This document shows positions 1-9,215 of a stretch of DNA of 64,000 nucleotides, in pieces. The position numbers and the translations under genes are program-made. Source of the DNA: CAZTUH01 sp964620485 (lineage in GTDB: Bacteria > Pseudomonadota > Gammaproteobacteria > Burkholderiales > Burkholderiaceae_B); NCBI GenBank assembly GCA_964620485.1, contig CAZUGU010000008.1:1-64000 (forward strand), written 5' to 3'. Below the pieces are notes generated by a model that saw nothing but the letters and a program-made list of their open reading frames with translations, was not told where the DNA came from and ran no database searches. Position 1 is the stretch's first letter, and each line of letters begins with the position of its first letter.

Positions 1-8
1 ATAATAAT

Positions 9-44
9 TAAACTATCTAATAATTCATATTATTAGATAGTTTA
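9..44. terminator. AT-rich hairpin, terminator-like
   Basis: Two perfectly complementary 16-base arms (9-24 and 29-44) enclose a 4-base loop. It lies 89 bases upstream of the first gene, so it most likely ends a transcript entering from the left. Being a palindrome it could act in either direction. Function is inferred from structure only. Confidence 0.5.
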
Positions 45-133
45 TAATTAATTTATTTATTATTAAGTCAACAATTTCTAGTGAAATATCCGTTCAATAT
101 TACATGTTCTAAATCTTAGAGGACTTAGTTACT

Positions 134-493
134 ATGAATAAAATGGTTTCACCTTCTGAAAAGAATGTTAGTTTAAATTTCTATTTATTGACACACGTAA
201 TTTATTGTTTGTTTGCGTTGGGTATTTTAACACTGGGTTTTCTAGGTATTTTAATTATATCTTCTATTATAATAATATATATTAAGAGAGCCGATGTTGA
301 TAATACTATATACATTGCTCATTTTGAATGGTTATTACAAACATTTTGGTGGTCGTTAATATTGGGTTTTATAGGAATAATTTTAATTCCTATATATGTT
401 GGTTATCTTTTTATATTAGTGACTTTAATTTGGTTGGTTTACCGATTGATAAGAGGTTGGTTAGCTTTATTTGAAAGAATAACTCCTATTTAA
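134..493 (+). CDS. Small DUF4870-like integral membrane protein
   Basis: A 119-residue protein of unknown function with three hydrophobic stretches at about residues 18-50, 69-85 and 88-105. The segment from the paired aromatic residues (QTFWW, about 69-73) to the C-terminal RLIRGWLAL resembles the DUF4870 family of small proteobacterial membrane proteins. The start is an ATG. A short gene-free leader precedes it and pyrC lies 223 bases downstream on the same strand. Family assignment is from memory of the pattern; the biochemical role is unknown. Confidence 0.6.
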   Translation: MNKMVSPSEKNVSLNFYLLTHVIYCLFALGILTLGFLGILIISSIIIIYIKRADVDNTIYIAHFEWLLQTFWWSLILGFIGIILIPIYVGYLFILVTLIWLVYRLIRGWLALFERITPI

Positions 494-716
494 AGAATGA
501 ATTCTAATATTTTTTAAATTGCAAAAAAATTAGCAAAAAATTTAATATATTTAAATAAAGTTAAGATTTATTTTTATATAGAGATAAATTCAAGTTCTCA
601 TTGATATCAATCTTATGATCGAACTAGTAGACCATTAATTTCACATTTTTTTAATACAAGAGTGAATATCATTACATTTCATGTAGAACTCTCTAAAATT
701 AAATTATATTAAAGCA

Positions 717-1778
717 ATGGAATCAACGAGTTTTATAATTAAACAACCAGATGATTGGCATTTGCATCTACGTGATTCTGAGATACTTGAAACTGTCATT
801 GGGGACAGCGCTAGACAATTTGCAAGGGCAATTGTTATGCCTAATTTAAATCCACCAATTGTGAATGTAAAACAAGCATTGTTGTATAGAAAACGGATTT
901 TAAAAGCTTTAAATAAAGTCATAGGTTATAAAAATTTGAATTTTGTTCCATTGATGACTTTATATCTGACAAATTATACATCTTTACAAGATGTTCAAGA
1001 TGCAGTCTTATCAGATAAAATTTTCGCATTTAAATTTTATCCTGCTGGGGTTACAACTAACTCCAATTTTGGAGTTAGTGATTTATTATCTAAATGTTCA
1101 GCAATTTTAGATATTTTACAAAAATTCAGAATACCTCTATTGATACATGGTGAAATTCCAGATCAAGATATTGATATATTTGATAGAGAGTCAGTTTTTA
1201 TAGATCGCGTCATGATTCCATTACGACGCTCCTATCCAGAATTAAAAATAGTACTTGAACATATTTCTACTAAGAATGCAGTTGAATATATTCTTAGTGA
1301 AAAAGAACCTATTGCTGCAACAATAACACCTCAGCATCTATTGTATAATAGGAATTCTATATTCCAAGATGGAATTAGAGTGCATCGATATTGTTTACCA
1401 CTTTTGAAAAGTGAAAAAGATCGAAAAGCCTTATTAAAGGCTGCTACAAGTGGAAACAAAAGATTTTTTTTAGGAACAGATAGTGCGCCTCATTTACAAA
1501 ATTTAAAGGAATATTCTTGTGGACGAGCTGGTTGTTATACTGCAATAAATGCTATGGCTTTATATGCAACTGCATTTGAAGAAATAGGATGCTTAGATAA
1601 ACTTGAAGGATTTTCTAGTTTTTATGGTCCAGATTTTTATGGATTGCCTCGTAATATAGGTGATTTAATGTTATTTCGCCAGAAATATCAAGTTCCTAAT
1701 AATATTAGGATTTTAGATGATTATTTAATTCCTTTAACAGCAGGAGAATATTTGTATTGGCAAGTTAAAAAACTATAA
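717..1778 (+). CDS. pyrC: Dihydroorotase
   Basis: Third step of de novo pyrimidine synthesis: reversible cyclisation of N-carbamoyl-aspartate to dihydroorotate in the cytosol. The 353-residue protein has the class II dihydroorotase landmarks: the metal-binding HLHLRD near the N-terminus, the lysine of AFKFYPAG that is carboxylated to bridge the two zincs, LLIHGE, the histidine in LEHIS, and the catalytic aspartate in FLGTDSAPH. Length is normal for the family. It sits just upstream of the RNase P RNA gene, a betaproteobacterial neighbourhood. A small hairpin (1056-1079) lies inside the coding sequence. Confidence 0.96.
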   Translation: MESTSFIIKQPDDWHLHLRDSEILETVIGDSARQFARAIVMPNLNPPIVNVKQALLYRKRILKALNKVIGYKNLNFVPLMTLYLTNYTSLQDVQDAVLSDKIFAFKFYPAGVTTNSNFGVSDLLSKCSAILDILQKFRIPLLIHGEIPDQDIDIFDRESVFIDRVMIPLRRSYPELKIVLEHISTKNAVEYILSEKEPIAATITPQHLLYNRNSIFQDGIRVHRYCLPLLKSEKDRKALLKAATSGNKRFFLGTDSAPHLQNLKEYSCGRAGCYTAINAMALYATAFEEIGCLDKLEGFSSFYGPDFYGLPRNIGDLMLFRQKYQVPNNIRILDDYLIPLTAGEYLYWQVKKL

Positions 1779-1808
1779 GTTTTAAAAAATTAATAAAATT
1801 TTATAAAC

Positions 1809-2189
1809 AAAACAGATCGAGCGATCGCGATGGATAGATATTAGAAGTCCTTCGAGGAAGGTCCGGACTCCACAGGGCAGGGTAGCGGTTAATAGCCGTC
1901 CAATTCTAACTCTTTCTTTAAAATAGTTAGATATGAATTGAGAAATAGGGCCACAGAGACGAGTCTACAAATTAAATTAGATATTTGTAAATTATTGTAG
2001 AGTGAAACGCGGTAACCTTTATCTGGAGCAACATCAAATAGGCATGCGATTAACTAAATATAGTTAAAAAGAATAGCGCCGTTCAAGCATGTGGGTAGAT
2101 GGCTAGAACAAATCCGTAACGATTTGTCGAGAGGAATGATCGCTTACTAAAGTATTTAGTATACAGAATCCGGCCTATAGATCTGTTTT
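1809..2189 (+). ncRNA. rnpB: RNase P RNA, bacterial type A
   Basis: Catalytic RNA of ribonuclease P, which removes 5' leaders from tRNA precursors. The ends are set by the P1 helix: 10 bases at 1809-1818 pair with 2180-2189. The universally conserved 5' core (GGAAGGTCCGGACTCC followed by ACAGGGCAGGGTAGC) lies at about 1856-1885, the ACAGAGACGAG segment near 1952, the GTGAAACGCGGTAACC block near 2002 and the ACAGAATCCGGCCTA 3' core near 2163. Peripheral helices are AT-rich. Position between pyrC and rsmH fits Burkholderiales order, with mraZ missing. Confidence 0.96.
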
Positions 2190-2335
2190 GTTTCGAAGGT
2201 AGTTTCCTATTCCTTCTAGGTTTAGATTTGGATTTGTAAATCTGAATTAAGATAATTATCCTTATCCTGAAACTTACAATGTAAAACTAACAATAGTTTT
2301 ATGAAAAAAATTCAAAATGATTTTTTTATTTTTTT

Positions 2336-3337
2336 ATGGAAACAATACATAATCCAGTCCTATTAAAACCAACTATTAATGCATTATTGCAAGAAAATTT
2401 TTCAGAACATAGTGCATTTGAATCATGCAATACCAATAATTTTAGAAAACTAACTTCTAATCCAAGTATCTTTGTTGACGGTACATTTGGATGTGGTGGG
2501 CATAGTCGGGAACTATTACGTTATTTGCCAATTAATGCAAAATTATTTGTTTTTGATAAAGATCCAGCATCTATAAGAATTGCAAAAAATTTGGAAAATG
2601 AAGATAACCGTGTAAAAGCAATACATGGAAGTTTTACAACTATATTTAGTGAATTATTTAATCGTGGAATTAAAAATATAGATGGTATGATTTTGGATTT
2701 AGGTATTTCTACTGCACAAATTAATGATGCTAAACGTGGATTTTCATTTAAAAATGATGGTCCATTGGATATGAGAATGGATACAACAAAAGGTTATACA
2801 GTTGCCGATTGGTTAGAAAAAGCTAAGTTAGATGAAATCTGGGAAGTTATAAGAAAATATGGTCAAGAACGATTTGCTTTTCAAATTGCAAAAGCAATTA
2901 TTAATCGACGTAAAAAATATCCATTTCTTAAAACACTTGACCTTGCTCAGTGTATTGCTAAAACTGTTCGAACACGTGAATATGGAAAGCATCCTGCTAG
3001 ACGTACTTTTCAAGCCTTACGAATTTATATTAATCAAGAAATTGATGAATTAATTGTTACTTTGAGATCAATTATAAAAATTTTAAGACCTACAGGCAGA
3101 TTGGCTATAATTAGTTTTCATTCAATAGAAGATAGAATAGTTAAACAATATATTAAGACTAATTCAAATCCACCGATTCAGATGCTTCATTTACCACTTC
3201 GAGATAGTGAATTTCCTAAATCTTTAATATGTCCTCTAGGGCGTATATTACCTGATGAAACTGAAATTTCTAAAAATCCTAAAGGGCGTTCTGCTGTATT
3301 ACGTGTTGCAATGAGAAAAGATATTGTCTCTATTTAA
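2336..3337 (+). CDS. rsmH: 16S rRNA (cytosine-1402-N4)-methyltransferase
   Basis: SAM-dependent enzyme that N4-methylates C1402 in the decoding centre of 16S rRNA. Visible motifs of the 333-residue protein are HNPVLL at the N-terminus, the SAM-binding VDGTFGCGGHSRELL, LDLGIST, the GPLDMRMD signature, HPARRTFQALRIYINQE and the C-terminal LAIISFHSIEDRIVKQ. It normally opens the division and cell-wall (dcw) cluster after mraZ. mraZ is absent here and the RNase P RNA gene lies directly upstream. An internal stretch of about 20 residues near positions 24-46 is looser than in relatives. Confidence 0.96.
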   Translation: METIHNPVLLKPTINALLQENFSEHSAFESCNTNNFRKLTSNPSIFVDGTFGCGGHSRELLRYLPINAKLFVFDKDPASIRIAKNLENEDNRVKAIHGSFTTIFSELFNRGIKNIDGMILDLGISTAQINDAKRGFSFKNDGPLDMRMDTTKGYTVADWLEKAKLDEIWEVIRKYGQERFAFQIAKAIINRRKKYPFLKTLDLAQCIAKTVRTREYGKHPARRTFQALRIYINQEIDELIVTLRSIIKILRPTGRLAIISFHSIEDRIVKQYIKTNSNPPIQMLHLPLRDSEFPKSLICPLGRILPDETEISKNPKGRSAVLRVAMRKDIVSI

Positions 3338-3443
3338 TAATAAATTTTATATAATTTCCTCATTAGATTTACTTATAAATTTTTTCTATCCTTTATTGAA
3401 AAGATAGAAATCTTAAGAAAGAAAAAAATAACTGAATGATCTT

Positions 3444-3716
3444 ATGAAATATTTTCATTTCATTATTATAAATTTGCTAATATATTCTGTTATTTCGTTA
3501 CTTGAAAGTAATTATTTATCTTCTTATCTTTCTACTGAATTGAAATATTCTTGCGATTTGGAGGAAAGATTGCATACTAATTCGAAAAACTTACAACTAA
3601 GTCTAGCAAGATTAATTACTCATGAACACACTAAGTATGTTATTTGTGATGAAATGAAAATGATACCGATCATATCAAATCGGTCGATTTATATAAATGA
3701 TAAAGATTCTAATTAA
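3444..3716 (+). CDS. ftsL: Cell division protein FtsL
   Basis: Small bitopic divisome protein that works with FtsQ and FtsB. The 90-residue protein has an N-terminal membrane segment (about residues 4-20), a short heptad-like region (DLEERLHTNSKNLQLSLARL) and the betaproteobacterial C-terminal pattern (MKMIPI followed by NRSIYI). It lies 106 bases after rsmH, the normal place for ftsL. Identification rests on position plus these weak motifs. Its usual downstream partner ftsI is missing. Confidence 0.75.
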   Translation: MKYFHFIIINLLIYSVISLLESNYLSSYLSTELKYSCDLEERLHTNSKNLQLSLARLITHEHTKYVICDEMKMIPIISNRSIYINDKDSN

Positions 3717-4073
3717 TAGAATAGAATCCGATCTAATTATTTTTGTTAAAAATAAAATTATTGTATTTCTATTTTTGAGATTTATAAGTCATATAGGTAT
3801 ACCATACTTATATCTAAAATTATCATAGTTATTTTTAGGATATTTAGTTGAATTTACATAATTTTTAATATTATTTATCAAACTAGAAAATAAATTTATC
3901 CAAATTCCTAGAGATAAGTACTCTTGATATACTTGATATTGTCTAGCGAAATATTTTTGTCTAATTAAATTAAATGTTAAAACAGCAAGAAATATTGCTA
4001 AAGGCACTAAATTATATACTGTGACCTATGCATATGTTTCCTGTAATCTAATGTAGATTGGATAGATTTAAAT
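3717..4073. other. Scar of the lost ftsI-mur-ddl cluster
   Basis: A 357-base gap between ftsL and ftsQ. In Betaproteobacteria this interval normally carries ftsI, murE, murF, mraY, murD, ftsW, murG, murC and ddl. No relic of these could be recognised on the plus strand. A 72-codon opposite-strand frame (3789-4007) has one hydrophobic start but no recognisable domain. The deletion is inferred from conserved gene order. Confidence 0.6.
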
Positions 4074-4880
4074 ATGTATCAAGTAGGTAAAATAATTATA
4101 AAAAAAGATATACAGATTCTAAATTGCACAGTTATTAATACGCTAATCTTTTTATTAACATTAATTATTTTTATATTTAGCATGATATATGTCAATAGAC
4201 AATCATTCTTTACTTTAGACTCAATGAAATTAAAAATAATACCAAGTCAAGAATTGGTTTATATATCATCAGATGAAATTTATTCAATTATTTTGGATAA
4301 TATTAAGGGAAATTTCTTAACATTTAATTTGAAAGAAATTCATAGAATTCTTAATTCCAGACCATTAATTCGAAATGTTGCAATCTATCGATTATGGCCT
4401 AATGCTCTTCAATTTTTCATTGAAGAGCATAAACCGTATGCTTGGTGGAATATGGATAAATTAATAAATAACTTTGGAGAAATACTTTCAATTGATTCGA
4501 ATCATATAATCTTTAACGAAAAATTACCATTTTTTTTTGGTCCAAATGGTTCAGAATTCACTGTCTTACAAAATTATATAGAATTTTCTAAATGGATATA
4601 TCCGATAGGAATGACTATTAAAGAAATTCATTTAAGTAAATATCATACATGGAAGATAAAATTGAGCAATGAAATGGAATTAGAGCTAGGTCATTGTATA
4701 GTAATTGATAATGTTTTAAATCTTTTAAATAAAGATAAATCTATATTAGAAAATAGGATAAAACGATTTGTTAGAATTTGGCCAATTCTTTTTAATAAAG
4801 ATAATCGAATCAAGGAAGAAAGAGTTAGAAGTGTTGATCTACGTTATACAAACGGATTTTCACTAACTCTAAAACCATAA
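4074..4880 (+). CDS. ftsQ: Cell division protein FtsQ
   Basis: Bitopic inner-membrane divisome protein that connects cytoplasmic FtsA/FtsZ with periplasmic FtsL/FtsB. The 268-residue protein has a short cytoplasmic tail, one membrane helix (about residues 22-42), then a POTRA-like region around residues 48-120 (the stretch leading to RPLIRNVAIYRLWPNALQFFIEEHKPYAWW is typical) and a C-terminal beta domain ending VRSVDLRYTNGFSLTL. It is directly followed by ftsA and ftsZ as in a canonical dcw cluster. A 12-base-pair hairpin (4402-4430) occurs in the coding sequence. Confidence 0.93.
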   Translation: MYQVGKIIIKKDIQILNCTVINTLIFLLTLIIFIFSMIYVNRQSFFTLDSMKLKIIPSQELVYISSDEIYSIILDNIKGNFLTFNLKEIHRILNSRPLIRNVAIYRLWPNALQFFIEEHKPYAWWNMDKLINNFGEILSIDSNHIIFNEKLPFFFGPNGSEFTVLQNYIEFSKWIYPIGMTIKEIHLSKYHTWKIKLSNEMELELGHCIVIDNVLNLLNKDKSILENRIKRFVRIWPILFNKDNRIKEERVRSVDLRYTNGFSLTLKP

Positions 4881-4929
4881 AAGTATTACTATTTGTAGCA
4901 ATAGAATAAATTTCGGAAATTTTAAAATT

Positions 4930-6147
4930 ATGCCTTGTGATAAAAATCTAATAGTAGCACTCGATATAGGAACAAGTAAGATAGTAGCAGTTATTGCAAA
5001 GATTTTGCCTGAAAGAAATTTTGAAATATTAGGATTTGGACGACAGAAATCACAAGGTATTCGAAAGGGTATTGTAACTAATATTGAAACAATTGTGAAT
5101 TCTATTCGGAATGTAATTGACGAAGCAGAATCAATGGCAAATTGTAAAATTCGCCACGTATATGCTGGTATTTCTGGAAATCATGTTCGAAGCTTTAATT
5201 CAAATGGTTTAATAATCATTAAGAATAAAGAAATTACAGCAGTTGATATAGATCGTGTTATTGAAACTGCTAAAACAGTAAACATTCCAACAGATCAGCA
5301 AATTCTTCATGTATTAAAACAAGAATTTACAATTGATGATCAGAAAGACATTTATGAACCAATTGGAATGAGCGGTTTACGTTTAGAGGTAAGTACGCAC
5401 CTTGTAACAGGTTCAGTTAGATGTATACAAAATATTAAAAAATGTATTCATCGTTGTAATTTAATAGTTCAGAATCTTGTTTTACAATCTTTAGCTTCAA
5501 GCTTATCAGTTTTAACTGATGATGAAAAAAGGCTTGGTGTGATACTTATAGATATTGGTGGCGGAACAACAGATATTGCTATATTCACAGGTGGAACTAT
5601 TCGGTACACTTCAATCTTGCCCATCGCTGGTAATCAAATCACTAACGATATTGCAACAATGTTGCGTATATCAATAACCGATGCAGAAAATATTAAACTT
5701 CGTTATGGCATAGCAAAAAAAACATTTATATCAAAAGACGAATTATTTGAGATTCCTAGTTCGAATAAGCAACAAGAATTAAGACAAATTAAATATTCAA
5801 CACTAGTAGAAATAATTGAACCTCGTATTGAGGAATTATTTATTCAAATTCGCCAAATTATATATAATTCAGGCTATGAAAATCTTTTAATATCAGGTGT
5901 GGTAGTCACAGGAGGTTCATCTCAATTATCAGGAATAGCTGAATTGGCAGAAGAAATTTTTTCAAAACCAATAAGAATAGGCATACCTAAATATAGTGGC
6001 AATCTTTCAGAAATAATGCAAAATCCCAGTTTTTCAACTGTAATAGGATTATTACAAGCATCTTATACTGATCATCATAAAAAGAAATTAGAATTGATAA
6101 ATTTTAAAACGATCATAAAACATATGAAAAGATGGTTTATATATTGA
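4930..6147 (+). CDS. ftsA: Cell division protein FtsA
   Basis: Actin-like ATPase that tethers FtsZ filaments to the membrane and recruits later division proteins. The 405-residue protein has the phosphate-1 motif (VALDIGTSKIVAVI), the 1C subdomain (about residues 85-165), phosphate-2 (ILIDIGGGTTDIAIF) and the adenosine motif (VVVTGGSSQLSGI). The basic-aromatic C-terminus (HMKRWFIY) fits the amphipathic membrane-targeting helix. It lies between ftsQ and ftsZ on the same strand, probably one transcript. Confidence 0.97.
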   Translation: MPCDKNLIVALDIGTSKIVAVIAKILPERNFEILGFGRQKSQGIRKGIVTNIETIVNSIRNVIDEAESMANCKIRHVYAGISGNHVRSFNSNGLIIIKNKEITAVDIDRVIETAKTVNIPTDQQILHVLKQEFTIDDQKDIYEPIGMSGLRLEVSTHLVTGSVRCIQNIKKCIHRCNLIVQNLVLQSLASSLSVLTDDEKRLGVILIDIGGGTTDIAIFTGGTIRYTSILPIAGNQITNDIATMLRISITDAENIKLRYGIAKKTFISKDELFEIPSSNKQQELRQIKYSTLVEIIEPRIEELFIQIRQIIYNSGYENLLISGVVVTGGSSQLSGIAELAEEIFSKPIRIGIPKYSGNLSEIMQNPSFSTVIGLLQASYTDHHKKKLELINFKTIIKHMKRWFIY

Positions 6148-6305
6148 AATATATTTCAAATGATCTTATAAATTTTGTCAATATAAACAATATTTTTCTG
6201 TCAATTAGAAATATATTTTTCATAGAATTACTTATGAACAAGATTATAATCATAGAAAAATTGGCTAATCTTTATGGTTTTCTATAATTGATATAGGAGT
6301 TAAAA

Positions 6306-7490
6306 ATGAACTTCGAGACATTGGAAAATAATACCGAAAAAACTATTATTAAGGTTATTGGTATAGGTGGTGCAGGTGGTAATGCTGTTGCACATATGAT
6401 TCGTAATAATGTTAAAGGTGTTGATTTTATTTGTACAAACACTGATGCACAAGCGTTATCTGCTACTAATGCTTCTCTGCAAATCCAATTAGGCCATACC
6501 GGGCTAGGTGCAGGAGCAAAACCTGATCAAGGCCGTGCATATGCGGAAACTGCACGTGAAGAAATACGTTCAGCTTTAACAGGAGCACATATGGTATTCA
6601 TTACGGCTGGAATGGGTGGTGGAACAGGTACGGGAGCTAGTCCTATTGTAGCTGAAATAGCTAAAGAACTTGGAATTTTAACTGTTGGAGTTGTGACTAA
6701 ACCATTCTCTTTTGAAGGAAAAAGAAGATTACAAATAGCTGAAGAAGGTATTGTAGAATTAGGAAAATATGTACATTCACTTATTATTGTATTAAATGAA
6801 AATTTATATGATTTACTAGATGAAGATGCAACGCAAGAGGATTGTTTTAAATCAGCTGATGCCATTTTACATAATGCTTGTGCTGGTATTGCAGAAATTA
6901 TTAATGTTGACGGGAATGTAAATGTTGATTTTGAAGATGTTCGAACTATTATGGGAGAACGTGGTCAGGCTATGATGGGTACTGCTATTGCTACAGGACC
7001 TGATCGTGCACGTATTGCTGCTGAACAAGCTATTGCAAGTCCTTTATTAGAAGGTATTGATTTAAACGGGGCACGAGGTGTGTTAGTTAACATTACATCA
7101 AGCCGTTCTTTAAAAATGCGCGAAACTCGTGAAATTATGGAAACTATTCGTAGTTATGCTGCGGAAGATGCTATAGTGATTTTTGGTAATGCTTACGATG
7201 AAACAATGAATGAAGATTTGCGTGTAACTGTAGTGGCTACTGGATTAGGTCATCCAATTATTGGGCCACAATTAGTAAAAGATAACACTGATACATTACG
7301 AACTGGTACTGAGAATTTATCATCAGAGCATAGTAGTTTAGCTAAAAATAGCTGTAATAATATTACGGAAATGCCATCTATAATACGCAATCTACGGGAG
7401 CAGAAAGCTTCAGAACAAGTACGAGATTTAGAGATTTCTGGTATGGATCGATTTGACATTCCAGCCTTCTTGAGAAGAAAAATTGATTAA
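6306..7490 (+). CDS. ftsZ: Cell division GTPase FtsZ
   Basis: Tubulin-like GTPase that forms the division ring. The 394-residue protein shows the nucleotide-binding GIGGAGGNAV (about 19-28), the tubulin signature GGGTGTG (104-110), the T7-loop region around NVDFEDV, a variable linker from about residue 325, and an intact C-terminal peptide (RFDIPAFLRRKID) that contacts FtsA. The ATG is preceded by an AGGAG ribosome site at 6294-6298. The conserved C-terminal peptide argues that the FtsA-FtsZ interaction is still under selection although septal wall genes are missing upstream. Confidence 0.98.
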   Translation: MNFETLENNTEKTIIKVIGIGGAGGNAVAHMIRNNVKGVDFICTNTDAQALSATNASLQIQLGHTGLGAGAKPDQGRAYAETAREEIRSALTGAHMVFITAGMGGGTGTGASPIVAEIAKELGILTVGVVTKPFSFEGKRRLQIAEEGIVELGKYVHSLIIVLNENLYDLLDEDATQEDCFKSADAILHNACAGIAEIINVDGNVNVDFEDVRTIMGERGQAMMGTAIATGPDRARIAAEQAIASPLLEGIDLNGARGVLVNITSSRSLKMRETREIMETIRSYAAEDAIVIFGNAYDETMNEDLRVTVVATGLGHPIIGPQLVKDNTDTLRTGTENLSSEHSSLAKNSCNNITEMPSIIRNLREQKASEQVRDLEISGMDRFDIPAFLRRKID

Positions 7491-7804
7491 AATTACATAC
7501 TTATGATTCTTGTAATTTTAGTTAAATTTCTATCAAGAAGAACTAATATGGAAATTAATATGGATTTGAATACAGTTATTACAATTTATAATAACTTATA
7601 ATCTTATATTTCATATTATCTTTCAAAGATATTACTTCTCATTTTGTTTTAAAGTAGCTTATCTTCATAAGAATGGTATCAGAATTTATTTTGCTTTATA
7701 TTCTATTATAGAAAATACTAGTATTATCTATAATAGAATAGATCTATCGAAAGCATTTTTTTTATTTACTTATTAATTTCTAATGTTTTATATGTAGCTC
7801 ATAC

Positions 7805-7840
7805 ATACACTATCTTATATTATAATATAAGATAGTGTAT
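7805..7840. terminator. Perfect 36-bp palindrome, no spacer
   Basis: Each base from 7805 to 7822 pairs with its partner from 7840 back to 7823, giving 18 matched pairs and no unpaired centre. It lies in the gap between ftsZ (plus strand) and dciA (minus strand), so a shared or decayed terminator is plausible, although it is 314 bases from the ftsZ stop. No clear T-run follows. Confidence 0.55.
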
Positions 7841-7947
7841 AGTGATTATTAAATACATAATGTTAGTTTACGTTATGCATTGATAATATGCATATAGATT
7901 TGAATAGTAAGAAAGCGGCAATCAATGAACTTGGTAAATATTAAACG

Positions 7948-8268
7948 GTTATGTTATTTATTGGATTTTTCATTAGCTATGTTGATTTTAGACATCCGAT
8001 AATTAATCTCAAAGAGAATTTTGATAAAATGGATTTTTTTAATTCATTCATATATGGAAGAGATTGCTCAAGAAAAATTTAGATTTTTGAATGAAATAAA
8101 AATAATAAGATCAATGGAATTAGAAAGCTAGTATTGAATTACTATTCAAGTACAAATTTATTTATCAAACATAAATTTTTAAATGCAATCAGTAATTTTT
8201 ATTTGTTTGAGAAATTAATAATTGATAGATATATAGAGCAACTAAATCTAGCTATAATCATACTCTGA
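7948..8268 (+). pseudogene. lpxC: Relic of lpxC (lipid A biosynthesis deacetylase)
   Basis: Frame-by-frame reading shows broken pieces of LpxC in the right order. In one frame GFFISYVDFRHPIINLKENFD (ending about 8030) matches the family's IDFxHPxI region and stops at 8080. After a shift near 8050 the next frame reads MEEIAQEKFRFLNEIKIIRS, matching the region usually like IARARTFGFxxEVExLRS, and then stops. A third stretch starting at 8161 reads FIKHKFLNAISNFYL, matching FVKHKILDAIGDLYL, and stops at 8266. Metal-binding histidines upstream are not recognisable. lpxC normally follows ftsZ and precedes dciA, exactly this slot. LpxC commits UDP-GlcNAc precursors to lipid A; its decay implies no LPS made by this route. 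Confidence 0.8.
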
Positions 8269-8483
8269 ACAATCATCAGTTGATCTGTACAATATTAAAT
8301 TGACAAGATATTTTGAAACAATTTCTTATGTATCTGAAATATCAACAATCTTTCTACAAGGTCCATTAACTGATGTAAAATTAATAATATATAATTATTA
8401 ATTTTACAGAATTGAAAATTTATTTTATAAATATTCAAAAATTGGTATTTTAATCAATTTTTGAATCAAATAATCAAATTTAA

Positions 8484-8936
8484 TCATTTTTTTATTGTAA
8501 TCTCATGATTTTCTAACAATCTTTCAACAGAATCAGCTAATGGTCCAGGATTGAGATTTCTATGTAAGGCTTTAAATGCATTAATAGCAGATTCTCCAAA
8601 GAATGCTTTTTGAGTATCATAAAATTCCTTAGTTCTATATAAATTTGAATTATTATTATCTATCTTAATAGTAATTTTTTTAAAATTCCAATTATTTTTA
8701 GTTAAGATTTTTGTAATAGTTGGAATGAATTGACGAATTTTTGCTGCATATGCAGAGCTAGGAACTATAATAAATAAGTTATTTTGTTGAAGTTCCGATA
8801 TATAAAAGATTTTTGATAATGAATCAGGTAAAACTAATGCAATAAGATTCTGGATCTTGATATAAGTAAAAGCTTTTTTTAGAATTTTGGCTCCCTGAAT
8901 ATCAGATTCTAGCCAATTTAGTAAATTAAATTTCAT
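8484..8936 (-). CDS. DciA-like (DUF721) protein
   Basis: A 150-residue protein of the DUF721/DciA type, a family linked to loading of the replicative helicase DnaB in bacteria without DnaC. The central segment (NNLFIIVPSSAYAAKIRQFIPTITKIL) carries the typical hydrophobic-aromatic pattern followed by a short beta-rich stretch (FKKITIKI). It lies divergently beside secA, the usual betaproteobacterial place, with an M23 peptidase gene missing in between. Sequence is diverged, so the assignment leans partly on position. Confidence 0.7.
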   Translation of the reverse strand: MKFNLLNWLESDIQGAKILKKAFTYIKIQNLIALVLPDSLSKIFYISELQQNNLFIIVPSSAYAAKIRQFIPTITKILTKNNWNFKKITIKIDNNNSNLYRTKEFYDTQKAFFGESAINAFKALHRNLNPGPLADSVERLLENHEITIKK

Positions 8937-9215
8937 AATAATTTAGTATGTAACAATATTTTAAAAAAAGTTTTATAGGAAAAATATATGAATATTGCAA
9001 AATAGTTGACATTTTTCCAAAATTTCAATGGGAATATGTCTATATTAAAAATATCCTAAAGAAATTCTATCTGTTATTTTATAATAACTGTCGGAATAAA
9101 TTTTATATATTACAACATACGATTTTTATTTCTAATCAATATTTATTTTTGGATACTTTTAAAAAATATTAATTTATTTTTTATATAAAGTATTCTTATT
9201 TTCTAATGTATAAGG

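Noticed and set aside
3789..4007. 72-codon minus-strand frame between ftsL and ftsQ starting with a hydrophobic stretch
   Set aside because: No recognisable domain beyond a vague likeness to CobD/AmpE starts, no ribosome site, and it lies in the scar of a large deletion. Left as noncoding.
6527..6865. 112-codon frame opposite ftsZ, and similar long antisense frames in glyS, leuC, recJ and nadE
   Set aside because: They mirror strongly conserved genes on the other strand and have no independent features.
7948..8268. Recoded stop codons as an explanation for the broken lpxC frames
   Set aside because: The segments need frame shifts, not just stop readthrough, and intact genes here use standard stops and TGG for Trp.
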